NCBI GenBank assembly: GCA_019914995.1 | Contig: CM034133.1 | Coordinates: forward strand, 682,001 to 746,000 | Direction of reading: 5' to 3' | DNA length: 64,000 nucleotides | DNA from: Acanthochlamys bracteata | Lineage: Eukaryota > Streptophyta > Magnoliopsida > Pandanales > Velloziaceae | In this document: positions 13,121-23,849 of the stretch, piece by piece | How the letters are laid out: each line of letters begins with the position of its first letter | How positions within the stretch are numbered: the first letter of the stretch is position 1 | Made by a program: the position numbers and the translations under genes | The notes under the pieces: model-generated | Seen by the model: only the letters and a program-made list of their open reading frames with translations | What the model was told of the DNA's origin: nothing | Database searches by the model: none

Positions 13121-13676
13121 CGTTGTAGCGTTCTTCTTCTGCTGTCACCATACACTGTCGGTAGAATCTCGCAGCAACTATCAGCATGAACGCTGCCCGA
13201 CAAACTGTCCGTTGCATTCGTTTGGAAGTGATTTTGAAACAAAAAAAATTTGACGAACTTTTTTTATTTTCAAAAAAATATTAGCTATAGTTTTCTTAAT
13301 TCAAAAGATAAAAGATTTATAAAAAATTATTGGAAGGAGTGTTCTGGTTGAAAGTTGATGCCAAATGATTTAAATGTTAAAAATGAAGCTGCTATTACTC
13401 CTACTCACCAACTGCATGTTGAGGAAAAGTAGTAAACAAACAGTTGCCATGTTGGAATTGTAAAGGCTCCAAAGAATACTGCATCAATATCAAACACCAA
13501 GTTATTTACTGTTTTCAGAAAATTTTGTGATGAAGTTCTTCTAAGCTCTAAAGAAATCTTTTTATGATGCAAGAATTTTGCTCTCTCTGTTCTAACGAAT
13601 AGTAGTAAAGTTATATAATATCAATTAATTTCTTTTAAGTTTTAACAAGGAACAAAACTATATATGAATCAAGTGC

Positions 13677-14882
13677 CTAGCAAGAGCTTCCTTCTTGGTT
13701 GAAGTACAAGCTCTCCTTCTCCAAATCGAACAATATCTCCGTACCATACTGCAAATCAACACCCAACACCGACGTCTTCGCCGGCGAAATCCGCAAACAC
13801 ATTTCATTCCCTCTAACTTCAAAGTAGTTCTCCACTCTACCGAACTCCCAATCAACTCCGTTTTCGAAATGATACACAAGTCTCGGCACCCCAATCTCCT
13901 CGCCTTCTGTCTGCTGTTGCTGCAACCTGAAGCACACTGATCTCTGCTTATTAATCTCCGTCGTTACTCTTCGGAATTTCTTCATCTGTATCTCGAAAGC
14001 ACGGACCATTTTCCAGAATAACGATTCTTCCAGATAACTCACAGAGCCGGTATCGATGTACATTCCACCTATCGACTCTGTTTCGCTTGTTTCAAGCTTT
14101 TCTTTTGGTATTCGTAGTTTGATATCGCCGACGGTGATAGCGCCTGTCCATGATAAGTAGTACTGGAACATCGAGTCGTTCTTGAATCGAATACTACGTG
14201 AATTTTTCCCCAAGAGTTTTGCTTCCGAACCAAAGGAAACTATCCCTTTCTTTTTCACCGGCGAAGGAAATGGCACGCAGTATGAGAACTTGTCTAGCTT
14301 CAACTGCGCAGGGAGAGACAGTTTGCCTCTGCCGAAACCTGCAACACCATCACCGTAGGGGAAGTTTTGGGTGCTATTATTGCTGCAGCCGAAGACAATG
14401 CCTCGAGCAATCGGGTTGCCGATTTTAAAGTTCTCCGTGGCCAGAGCGCCGATAGTGGACGCTCCGCCTTCAAAACCGTAATCGTACTTGTATGGGCAGT
14501 GGGACTTCTCGCTGTTGTCGCTGCTGCAGTCGATATCGACGCCTGCAGGAAGCAACATGCATCGAGGATCTTCGCATGAGACAACAGAGAATGTCGACGA
14601 GGACGAAGGCGAAAAGATATTAGAGGTTTGATTGAAGCAACGTTTGCAAGGCTCGCATTGTGTCCAGATCATCTCGCTGCCTGTGTCCAGCAAGACGATT
14701 GTCTTTGACGGAGGTGTGCCAACGGCGAGCTCTATGAAAGGAAGAGAGAAGATTGGATCGAGCGTTATGGGAACGTGTGCTGCCAGCTTTACTTCGGCGG
14801 CTATGAGAAACATCGATGGCATCATCAGCACCGTCGATAGTATCGCGATCGTCGTCCTTAGGGTTGTTGCCGGCGAAGCCAT
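13677..14882 (-). CDS. Nepenthesin-type aspartyl protease (pepsin A1 family)
   Basis: Secreted or apoplastic aspartic peptidase, single exon, 401 residues, a normal length. An N-terminal hydrophobic stretch (about residues 9-29) is a likely signal peptide. The first catalytic motif is DTGS at Asp66, followed by a Cys-rich nepenthesin insert (Cys76, Cys79, Cys82, Cys103, Cys108 and others). The second is DTGS at Asp277 in GGMYIDTGSVSYL, where most relatives have DSGT or DSGS. Both aspartates are intact. The C-terminal ILFDLEKESLYFNQ fits the TAXI-C domain. The CDR1-like/nepenthesin subgroup is recognisable, the substrate is not. No intron is needed. Confidence 0.9.
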   Translation of the reverse strand: MASPATTLRTTIAILSTVLMMPSMFLIAAEVKLAAHVPITLDPIFSLPFIELAVGTPPSKTIVLLDTGSEMIWTQCEPCKRCFNQTSNIFSPSSSSTFSVVSCEDPRCMLLPAGVDIDCSSDNSEKSHCPYKYDYGFEGGASTIGALATENFKIGNPIARGIVFGCSNNSTQNFPYGDGVAGFGRGKLSLPAQLKLDKFSYCVPFPSPVKKKGIVSFGSEAKLLGKNSRSIRFKNDSMFQYYLSWTGAITVGDIKLRIPKEKLETSETESIGGMYIDTGSVSYLEESLFWKMVRAFEIQMKKFRRVTTEINKQRSVCFRLQQQQTEGEEIGVPRLVYHFENGVDWEFGRVENYFEVRGNEMCLRISPAKTSVLGVDLQYGTEILFDLEKESLYFNQEGSSC

Positions 14883-15372
14883 GGTGACTGTGAGAAGAAA
14901 AGTAAGTGTGAAGGTTTGTATTTTAAATGCATGTTAACTTTTTGGGGTTTGTTACAAGTGAACGGTGCCCTGAAGATTTGGTTATACAACAGGTTTTCTA
15001 AACTGGTAGTGGAACCGGTGGTAGAGAATGTTGTAGTTATTCAAAAAAATTTCAGAAAACACCATATTCATTCCCAATACTAACAAAAGAAAAAATTCCG
15101 ACAGTTGACATAATTTCTGAACGAGAACTTCACATGAAGAACCATTTCAATTTACATTTGCATCAAAATGGGTTCATATCATGAACAGAGTATTCCGTCT
15201 AAACTCTTACACTGACGAGTATGATTGTTACATTTATTCCTCATGCTCAAATATATCCATACAATATATATGTTTCAAATTCAATCTCAGTTGGATATGA
15301 AAAACTATAGATCAAAATTTCTGTGATAAATTTCAGCTTAATCGAATCATATATATATATATATATATATAA

Positions 15373-15735
15373 GAGAGGGATAATGATACTCTCTCCTTAG
15401 AGGCACTTTCTTTCTAGTTTATGATCGGAATTATCTTCAAATTTAATCTCCACCGTTGAATACGAAGGACTATGAGTTAGAAATTTATTTATAAAATTTC
15501 AGCTTAATGGTACAACATATATATTTTTAAATTTTTTTAGTTTTTGATATCTTGATCAAATAACCAGATGAAGGTGAATTCGTATTTCGATTAAGTTAAA
15601 CTTTTATGGGTATGTTTTTCAATCATTGTTCTTTATATTTAACGGTAGAGATTAAATTTAGAAATTACCTCCTTTATAAATTAAAGAGAGAGTGTCCGAA
15701 AGTGCCTCTAAGGAGGAAGTGTTCATATCCCTCTC
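15373..15735. mobile_element. Foldback MITE-like element, copy 2
   Basis: The terminal inverted repeats span about 38 bp: 15373-15410 and 15698-15735 share GAGAGGGATA, an ACT(T)C phrase and CTCCTTAGAGGCACTTTC with few mismatches. Inside, TTCAAATTTAATCTCCACCGTTGAATA on the left pairs with its near-complement at about 15640-15665, so most of the 363 bp can fold back. A (TA)n run lies to the left. The inner motif is shared with the copy at 2844-3194. It encodes no protein. Confidence 0.75.
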
Positions 15736-16024
15736 CATATATTAATGCATAATAAATTAATTATGGTGTTCGAGTGTCATTTTTTTAAGTTAATGTCTAA
15801 TAAATTAAAGACTCATCCGCAGTTTCATAAAAAACGCTAGTAAATTAGTGAAGTCTGATCAACTACTTATCTAATAAGTTACAGATACTTTACATAACCT
15901 CAAGAACAAAATTACAAAAAGGAATCACCTGAAAAAGATTCAGATTTTGATTCTTTTTTCATCAATACATGCTAACTACAAAGATCAAAACTTTCATATA
16001 TAAACCTAATATATCAGACTCAGT

Positions 16025-18471
16025 TCAATTGGTGTAAGCTTGCAGTTTTCTTCCACCTTGCTCTTGTTCTTCTTCAATCTCTACTGTCAGAAGTAAAACC
16101 AGCATTGCGTTTAAATAAGATGATCAAGTGTTTTGTATGATGAATGCCAACAAAGAAAATGAAGTTCTGAGCTTTCCTATGATATTTACCTGCATGAGTA
16201 TTTGCTACAATCTTTGCAGCTGATGTCCCCTTATTCTCCTCCTTCGTCAGCACCAATGAGACAGCATCTCTCACTTTCTCCACCATGCTTCTATCCCCAT
16301 CGTCGCGCTTGGCCTTACTTCTGGGACTTATGGCCTCAGTAATGGCTCTGGAGAGTGCCTTCTCATCTTCCCCAGGTTCAAGCTTCTGCATGATATACTC
16401 TTTAACTGAAACACCCTTATCAGAAGTCATCTTTGAATCCATCTCGTAGTCTCTTGTAGGGAGCTGAGTATTTGAAGCAAATGCATGCGTCACTTCTGAA
16501 ACCATGTTGTATGCAGGTGCAAGCATCTCTGTCACAGCCTCAGTTATGCTCTTGTAGTTGCTGTTAGTGGTGGTGGTGTTGGTGTTATTGTTGCTATTTC
16601 TTTTTTCAGCAAAATCTTCTTTTTCCAGTAAAATCTTCTTTGGGGGATAATGAGACTCGCAGTTCTCCTTAGCTTCTGCTTCATTATTGTCCTTCTTCGT
16701 TAGGTGTGCATCTATGTTCTTACTGTGGCGAGGAGTAGAAGCCTCAAACTCATCAAGATAGTGAAGAGCGAGTTCATCAGCATGCTTCAGTGCCAGTTCT
16801 TTGTCCGGATCGGTGGATACCGTAGTAGGACTGTTGGCGTGACATAAAGGTGCATCAGCATCCTTCATTGCTAGTTCTTTGTTCAGAGTACTGCTGGAAG
16901 CCTTGGTAGGACTGCAGGCGTGGCCTATACATGCATTAGCATCCTTCATTGGCATTTCTTTGTTCAGACTGTTGGGAAACTCAGTAGGACTGCTGGCATG
17001 GCCTAAAGGTGCATCAGCATGCTTTACCACTGGTTCTTTATTCAGACTGTTGGGTACCTTAGTAGGACTGATGGCATGCAGTGAAGGCACATCGGCATGC
17101 TTCATTGCCAGTTCTTTATTCAGGCTGTAGGATGTCTTAGTAGGACTGCTGGCATCGCGTATAGATGCACCAACATCCTTCATCATCAGTTCTTTATTTG
17201 CGCTATTGGAAGCCATAGTAGGACCCGTGGCATATCGTGATTGTGCATCAGCATGCTTCATTGCCAGTTGTTTGTTTGGGCTGATGGATGCCATTGCAAG
17301 ACTGCTGGCATGGTGTAAAGGTGACTCCTCGATTATGCTTGTGAGTGTTGTAGTCTTAGAACTACTCTGTCCACCTTGTTGTAGTAAGATTGTTTTTCGT
17401 TGATTTGGACTTGTTGTGCTTATGGGTGACGATTGCTTGCTTGAACAGGGACTTCCCGTTTCACGAGCAATTACTGAATTTGCTTCACTAAGACTTGCAG
17501 GAATTTTCTGGACCTGACGGGAAGATGACTCCTTATAAGAATCAGGAGCAATTTGCGATTCGTACACTGGTATTTATCAAGAAAGGAATACCCATAAGTT
17601 TCTCAGCATCATGAAACTGAGAATTAGAAGCATGCAAGAAATGAACTAGATAGTTAATATGAGAAAAAAGGAAGTCTTTCAAGGAAAGAAGATCTTTACT
17701 TGGGGCACCATAGTACTCTGAATCCTCTTCCTCATCTTCGTCACCCAAACTAGCCCCCCATGGAGGCGTTTCATTGCTTCTATCATGCCCGTGTTTCTTC
17801 TTTGCGAGCAAACTTTTCCACTTCAATGCCTTCTCCTTCACCTTCGCTAAAACTGACTTCTTTACATGGTGGTGATCAAGATCGTGATCATGTTCATCTT
17901 CATGGAAATACCATCTTCCTATTACAGGGGAATGGCCGTGGTCATCTGCCACACCTGTAAACCACCAAGCAATTACAAATGAATGAGCTCATTTATCAAC
18001 TAGGAAATAAGTTTTACTTTCGATCTGCAGTGCTCAAGAAAATCCTACACCTTGCCTCAAAGTTAAGATGAAGAGCAGTAGCGCTTGATCTCTTTCTTGT
18101 AAACTATAGCGTACTTTTGCAAGCAGCTTTCAACACAATTGTTTGTTCCATAAAAATTTTTCATACACTATGATTCTTAAAATTCTTACTGGAAGCGGCA
18201 ATTCAACAAACAATTTACTGGCGTTCATAAAGAACATAACAATTCTTTTCTAATTCAAGGAAGAACACAAGAAGATTTGTTATCATCAAATAACTCCGCT
18301 TCACGATTTTTACATAGAGTACAGTACTCTAGTAAACTAGAACTGAAAGAACAATCAGCAAAAAAGTAGAGAATAGTGATAAAATTGTTTACCAGGGAAC
18401 AGCTGGTATCCATTTGATTGTTTACCTGCCATAGGAGATTCAACCCTTTTCATCGTTCTGCTTCTATCCAT
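16025..18471 (-). CDS. LTI65: LTI65/RD29-type low-temperature and ABA-induced protein (CAP160 family)
   Basis: Hydrophilic, stress-induced protein of the LTI65/LTI78/CAP160 family; its biochemical role is not established. Four exons, read leftward, join in phase: 18471-18426, 17954-17700, 17566-16190 and 16083-16025, giving about 578 residues. Seen: an N-terminal RTMKRVESP; a His/Asp-rich stretch, then SVLAKVKEKALKWKSLL; an acidic EDEEEDSEYYGAPMYE; about seven 26-residue repeats of type NKELAMKHADxPxxHAxSPT (about residues 184-368); then SITEAVTEMLAPAYNMVSE and VSVKEYIMQKLEPGEDEKALS, the family's conserved C-terminal blocks. The repeats replace the usual linker and inflate that part. An ABRE lies upstream. 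Confidence 0.88.
16764..17318 (-). repeat. In-frame 78-bp tandem repeats within the LTI65-type gene
   Basis: About seven direct repeats of about 78 bp encode 26-residue units of the form (N)KELAMKHADAPxxHASSPTxxPNSL. Lys-Glu-Leu-Ala-Met-Lys, Ala-Asp and Ser-Pro-Thr are best kept; linker residues vary. All units keep the reading frame, so selection or recent expansion has preserved the frame. Confidence 0.8.
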
Positions 18472-18647
18472 TTCAGAATTCAAACTTTTTTCTCGTTTGT
18501 TTCACAGTCTAAAAATTTCTGTTTGTTCTTATAAAGGAATCAAAGAAGAAGAAGAAGAGCTACCAGGTTTCACTCGGTGCCCCACAGAAAAACGGACGGT
18601 TATAAAAGCGCGGGAAATTCTCTTCCCGCCATAAACGGTTATCATGT

Positions 18648-18656
18648 ACACGTGGC
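18648..18656 (-). promoter_or_regulatory. ABRE (ACACGTGGC) upstream of the LTI65-type gene
   Basis: ACACGTGGC, with a G-box core, lies about 180 bp upstream of the ATG at 18471. RD29B/LTI65 genes are known to depend on ABREs bound by AREB/ABF bZIP factors. I see only one perfect copy here; a second coupling ABRE or DRE is not obvious. Confidence 0.55.
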
Positions 18657-18946
18657 ACTGTCATAGCCACTAGATACAAGATAATGTTAGATGCAAAAGA
18701 ATTTACCGATTTTTATGAGAAACATAGGAAACTAACAAGTTCAGATTTTCAGAAACATTCTTGAATTTGATCGAACGGGACAATTTTCATTATAAAGATT
18801 CAGTACATGTTTCAAGTTTATATACTTGGATTCGTATATTGAGGTATATCCAACTCTGTATATATTTTACAGTACTGTTTCTCACACAAAAAAAAAATAA
18901 TAGTAATTAAAAGAAAATTCTTATCAGAAGAAAAATTAATGAAGAA

Positions 18947-19475
18947 TTAAAGAGGAAGATCAAGTCCTTTGCCGACATCAACACCGATCATCTGAAGGAT
19001 GCCTTTCTGGAATACCTACAAATTAGGAAAGCAAGTTGCTTAACATCAAAATAAAACAAACCCTGGAATTCTTTCCATAAAGAGAACGTATACGAACCAG
19101 TTCAACAATGAAAGTTCCGATAAGGCCAATCATACAAGCCCTGGAATTCCATATCTCTGCAGTTTTAGTGAAGCCCAGGAATGGTTCTGACAGCTTGGGT
19201 TCCACCTTCGGCACAACCACCTGAAAATTTTACAAAAACTTCATTGATTTCCTTCTATGCATTCTTCCAATTATAGCTGAAATCATGTAATACATACTGC
19301 TTACGATCAAAAGAACCATATTAGAGATACTTACACCATCAGGAAGTTTTGCAGCTCTCACACCTAGATTGTTCAATCTCGTCGGGTGAAGAAACTTGGA
19401 ATTACTTCTGCTTGGAGTGCTGAAAACAGGTTGATGCTTGAAGAAAGGCAAGGAGAGGTTTGATAGTGTAGCCAT
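18947..19475 (-). CDS. OHP1: One-helix protein OHP1 (HLIP/Lhc-like, chloroplast)
   Basis: Thylakoid one-helix member of the light-harvesting superfamily. OHP1 works with OHP2 and HCF244 in photosystem II (D1) assembly and binds chlorophyll. Three exons join exactly: 19475-19335, 19220-19098 and 19015-18947, giving 110 residues. Residues 1 to about 40 form a Ser/Pro/Arg-rich transit peptide ending in VRAAKLPDG. The helix carries the chlorophyll-binding motif AEIWNSRACMIGLIG. The C-terminus GVDVGKGLDLPL is nearly that of Arabidopsis OHP1. The second intron has a weak donor (CTG/GTTCGT), but phase and protein match leave little doubt. An I-box-like GATAAG lies on this strand near 19577-19582, about 100 bp upstream. 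Confidence 0.95.
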
Positions 19476-20069
19476 TACTGCAATTCTTACGACTTGATTT
19501 CAGCTATTCAGAACTGTTTCTGCTGTTCTTCCTCTCCTTCCACTGCTGGTGTTGTTGTGTGATGCTTTTCTCCTACCTTATCATTTCATAAGAGCTGCTT
19601 GTCCATACATAAAACTCCACGTAGGTTAACAATCTCCTATTCAGAAACCGAACAAAGAAGTTCAAATCTACGGACAGCTTTGGTCCAGCAATCTTCATCA
19701 AATCCAAAACTTTTGCAAGACTGGACTAGCAATAAAAAATGTCTGTTTTCAAACCAGATCCATTATACTAGAGTTTAACAACTTTAGATGGCTCTAGCTA
19801 TGATGGCACGCATTAGAGAGTACCCCTATAGTAGTACTACATAGCAAAGTACACACACGAAAACCCACACTTGTAAATAAAAATATATTTGTTTTGAGAA
19901 AAAAAAAAGATTTTTCTTACCCAGAACTAATATTATATCACTTCATTACTACATACATCTTAATGGGTACCTTTATACCAGTAACTCTACGGAACTAGTT
20001 TCAGGGCACTCCAGGATAGGTAAAAAATTACTACAAAAGCGAAGAAAGCTTCTACAAGTCAACCTAAAG

Positions 20070-20500
20070 TCCTAGCTCCTTTTTTATCTTAGCAAGAGTA
20101 GCTTCAATTTCATCAGCAATTTCTTCAATGCCACTCTTTATTTTCTCCACTTTGAGCATTATTCTTAACTGTAGGCATCAACTTCAATCTCAGATCCAGA
20201 ATTGTGTCTATGTTTAATTCCTTCTGTAAGAACTCAACAAACTCCTATCCAATTTCCTGCAAAGACAATCTGACTACATGAACACATTTCTAAAGGAGTT
20301 GTTTATGATTTCTATTAAGAAGTTTCACCATAGATTTCTTTCATTGATGATTCAGAAAAAATCCTATGTTTGTCAAAACAACTAGGTTTGCACGATAAGC
20401 AAGGACTCCTAATAACAGAAAGGGCAATCTTTAGTTTAGCTAAATGTACTCACTGCCAACTCCTCCCACAAGCTTTTCAGTTTATCCTGTGCGCTGGGAA
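20070..20500 (-). pseudogene. Decayed coding remnant, family not recognised
   Basis: Read leftward, several pieces look coding but are broken. Near 20500-20455, AQDKLKSLWEELA ends at a GTGAGT donor. After a CAG acceptor near 20260, LAEIG is followed by a TAG, then EFVEFLQKELNIDTILDL continues in the same frame. A second frame near 20160-20070 reads KVEKIKSGIEEIADEIEATL and ends KKELGL before TAG. The charged, helical, Lys/Glu-rich character suggests the C-terminus of one former protein. At least one stop and one frame change interrupt it. I cannot name the family, and a badly predicted real gene is possible. Confidence 0.35.
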
Positions 20501-20799
20501 TACAGTATTTTTTTTTTTGCCAATCAGATTGTAGCTTCATTAATTTCTACAGAGTTTTGAAAAGGTCAAAAATTTTTTACAGCAAGGTGCATACCTAGGA
20601 GGCGGACAAAATAGGGGAAAAAAGGAACACTATTTGATAGCAGCAACAACAGATTATTACAAAAAGTTCGATAGCGAAATGCTAAATTCAAAAAGAAATC
20701 CCATCTTCTTCATTCTTGGTTTTTGTGCTTATCAATCATGCAATCATGGATGTTTTCAGAAACAAGTGTTTGAGAAACAATTATTTACCCAGATTTTTG

Positions 20800-21464
20800 T
20801 TCTTCTGATGATGATTGCAGTTGGAGTGGAAATCATAACAAATGCACCAGTGTCTGCCTGGAATCCTAGGAAGCAATGGTCAGGCTTCCCTGAAATATAG
20901 TGGGTTTCATCTCAGCTCCAGTGAGAAGGTAGTAACAAAAGTGCCTAATGGTTGATCAGAGAAGATATGTGGTCGAGGCGCTTTAATGAACATGGAGCTG
21001 GCCGTCGGGACTTATGTGACTGTCGCGGACTCTTGCAATGTAATGGAATTGGAGGAACTCCACCTGCAACAGTAGTAGCTATGACATTCGGAACACCAAA
21101 ATCATAGTCGCATTATATGACGTTACCTTGGTTGAAGGGTTCGACAACCCAGTGTCCATTGTTCCAGTTCATGGCATGAACGGACGGCGGTGTGGCTTCT
21201 TGCATGAAGAATCTGAATGTTTGTTGTCCTGCAAGGTTTGTGGTGATGAGCAAGAATGGCAATGTTGTGGGATGCCAAAGTTCATGCTCTGAAGACAGAC
21301 AAGTACTGCTGCACTGGGGAGTACTACTTCTTCAAGTACTTGCAAACCCGACACTCTTCTCCCACCTCTTCAAGTTGTTGTGTCCATTGGCATATAGTTT
21401 CGCTGCAAGCTTAAAAACATGCAAGACCGAGCAAGATGTTCTCACCTTTTGCCCTTTGACATGA
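20800..21464 (+). pseudogene. Thaumatin-like protein (PR-5 family) pseudogene
   Basis: Pieces of a thaumatin-like protein occur in the right order but in different frames. They are: NKCTSV then PGILGSNGQ; GFHLSSSEKVVTKVPNG followed by TGA; RGLLQCNGIGGTPPATVV then MTFGTPKS followed by TAG; YDVTLVEGFDNPVSIVPVHG; CMKNLNVCCPARFVV with NGNVVGCQSSC; TDKYCCTGEYY; and LFSHLFKLLCPLAYSFA through TFCPLT. At least five frame changes and two stops are needed to read through, so no intact protein is made. Intact relatives are secreted, disulphide-rich antifungal proteins of about 225-320 residues. The signal peptide is not clear. Plus strand, opposite to both flanking genes. Confidence 0.85.
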
Positions 21465-22091
21465 TGAGAAGAATTGTTATCTCAGATGTTAACATGCAGT
21501 AGTTAGCAGTAGCAATGTAATAGATACATCTGAGTTATTTCAAATTCGAAGTTTGAGACCTATCTTTTCTTTGGCTTCCATTATTATAATGGAAAATCGC
21601 AGAACCTTAGGAAGAACTCGAGATGTACCTTCGTGTTACACGTCCTTGAAGCAGAGTGAATGATCTTGCCGTCTTGTCCAAACGAAAACCAACTATAACC
21701 CTTCAAGATTGGCGTCTTCTAGTTGTTTGACCATCTGCCATCGTCCAAATACCTCAAGTTAAAGAAAAATAGAGATTACTCCAAACATTAATAGATCAAA
21801 TATAACGAAAATATAGATGCTTTTTGTCCCATTAAGAAACTTCTGTAGATAAATGCTTACATGATGGAAAAAGCAAGTGGCTTTTATTACCCAACATTCT
21901 AACAACACTCTCTTGAACAGTGCCAAGTTCAGACTGCATATGATGATTTAACCAAATTCATCAATGACTGCTAACAGTCATATACATGTCTAAGGTAACT
22001 AAATGCTCGGATATCCAGAAAGGTACACAAAATTAGGCACAAATTTGAAACAAGGGAAGAGCGCTAGAAAGGTTACCTGCAAACACATGAA

Positions 22092-23756
22092 TTACACTTT
22101 CCTCAGCAACTTGTCCATAAGATTGCACATCTTACAAATGCTAGTTTTTTGACAGAATCCCCGACTACAAAGCCCATTAATTAACGAGTCAAACAACTGT
22201 AGCAATTCACCAAATTTCCTGCTTTGAACTAATCTGTAGACTAGACCAGAAAGTAGGTCAAGAGGATCAATGTCATCAAGAGATTTCAGGTAATAATTTG
22301 CGGCTTCCCTATATTTATGCACTTTGCAGAGGCCATCAATCAGAATATCATATGTGACAGCATCTGGTGTGGTCTTAGTGCACATGTCCGATAACAGAAG
22401 TTGAACCTCTTTTATGCAACCTTTCTGAAAAAACCAATGCAGTAAAGTGTTATATGTGACAAGACTGGGTGAAAACCCTCCACCATCTAAAAGAGACTTG
22501 GCTTCAAGGAGTTTCCCTCCCTTACAGAGGCCATGAATAACAATATTGTATGTCCTGGTATTAGGGACTACACCCCTCTTTATCATGTCGGAAAAAAACA
22601 CCAAAACAGCCAACAAATTTCCAGCATCACATAGCTGGCTCATCACAGTGTTGTAGCCTACGACTCCAACACCCCAACTCAATTGAGAGGACTTTCCCAG
22701 TAAGAACTTCGCTCCAACGATCTTCCCTTCACTGCAAAGGCAATCTAAGAGGATGCTTAAAGTGACAACTGTAGGACATAAATTGTGTCTCAGCATTGTC
22801 TTAAATACACCAAATGCTTCTGTAGTCTTAGACAACTTGCAAAGGCCATTCATGTACGTATTATAAGTAATTGCACCAGGCTCCCAACCTTTTGAGTTAC
22901 TTTCTTTTATGATTTTCTTGACCCCATCAAAATCCCCAATCCTGCATAAAGCGCCAATGAGAATGTTGTACATCACGGAATTTGGAGCGCATCCGACTTG
23001 TTCCATGGTTGCCATCAATTTCCTTGCTTCTTCCAGCTTGCCTTCAGAGCAGTACACTTGCATGATAGGAGTGAACGTATATGCAGTGGGAGCACACTCT
23101 TTCTTCACCATCCAACCCAAAACAGCCCGAGCCTCCGTAATCAAACCCGCCTTACAAAAACCAGCAATCAACGTTGAGTACGTGACCGAATCCGGTTGGC
23201 ATTCATGCTTCGGCATTCCCCAAACAATCTTACAAGCCGAATGAAAATCATTCAAGAAACAAGAATGCAGCTTCACTAATATGTTATGAGTGGAAACATT
23301 TGGAGCAATACCCTTCTCAAGCATTTCATCAAACACCTGTACAACATCACCCAAACGGCCAGAACTCACCAACGCATCCATAACAGTATTGTAACACAAA
23401 ACATTGGGTCTAAGACCTGTCCTTATCATCTCATCAAACAACCGTATTACTTCTTCAACATCACCGTCACGAGCAGAATCCTTCATAAGCTTATTATAAG
23501 CAACAGGATCGGGAAAGCGCGAACCGTTGCCATTAAATTGAGGATCAAAAACGTAACCAAGTTTGATAAACATCCCAAAAACATTTGAATAGTCGTTCGG
23601 CATATTTCCAGTGTTCGTTGAAGTTAGAACCTTCACCGGGTCTTCTTCTTCAGAGAAAGAGCTATACTCCAGCAGAGATTGAGAAGCTGAAGAAGCCATT
23701 GGTCGAATTGTTTTCTTGAGAATATTTCTCGGGGAAGTCGCTAACCTTCGTTTCAT
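22092..23756 (-). CDS. P-class pentatricopeptide repeat protein
   Basis: Intronless, 554 residues. From about residue 83 to 530 it is built of about twelve 35-residue P-type PPR motifs (for example PDPVAYNKLMKDSARDGDVE and PNVLCYNTVMDALVSSGRL). No E, DYW or SMR domain follows. The Arg/Lys/Ser-rich, acid-poor N-terminus (MKRRLATSPRNILKKTIRP) fits mitochondrial or plastid import. Such proteins bind specific organellar RNAs and act in stability, splicing or translation; the target is unknown here. From memory a PPR gene (LPE1, At3g46610) lies near LUX in Arabidopsis, so that counterpart is possible but not shown. A GT donor follows the stop closely (TTGCAG/GTAACC near 22077), suggesting a 3' UTR intron. 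Confidence 0.9.
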   Translation of the reverse strand: MKRRLATSPRNILKKTIRPMASSASQSLLEYSSFSEEEDPVKVLTSTNTGNMPNDYSNVFGMFIKLGYVFDPQFNGNGSRFPDPVAYNKLMKDSARDGDVEEVIRLFDEMIRTGLRPNVLCYNTVMDALVSSGRLGDVVQVFDEMLEKGIAPNVSTHNILVKLHSCFLNDFHSACKIVWGMPKHECQPDSVTYSTLIAGFCKAGLITEARAVLGWMVKKECAPTAYTFTPIMQVYCSEGKLEEARKLMATMEQVGCAPNSVMYNILIGALCRIGDFDGVKKIIKESNSKGWEPGAITYNTYMNGLCKLSKTTEAFGVFKTMLRHNLCPTVVTLSILLDCLCSEGKIVGAKFLLGKSSQLSWGVGVVGYNTVMSQLCDAGNLLAVLVFFSDMIKRGVVPNTRTYNIVIHGLCKGGKLLEAKSLLDGGGFSPSLVTYNTLLHWFFQKGCIKEVQLLLSDMCTKTTPDAVTYDILIDGLCKVHKYREAANYYLKSLDDIDPLDLLSGLVYRLVQSRKFGELLQLFDSLINGLCSRGFCQKTSICKMCNLMDKLLRKV

Positions 23757-23849
23757 GTGAACTAACTGAACTCGGCAACATCTGCTCCGCTTGCGACGGC
23801 GGAGCTCATTGGTCTTCCCCGGCGATGCTGCGGTTTCAATCAGTTTGAA

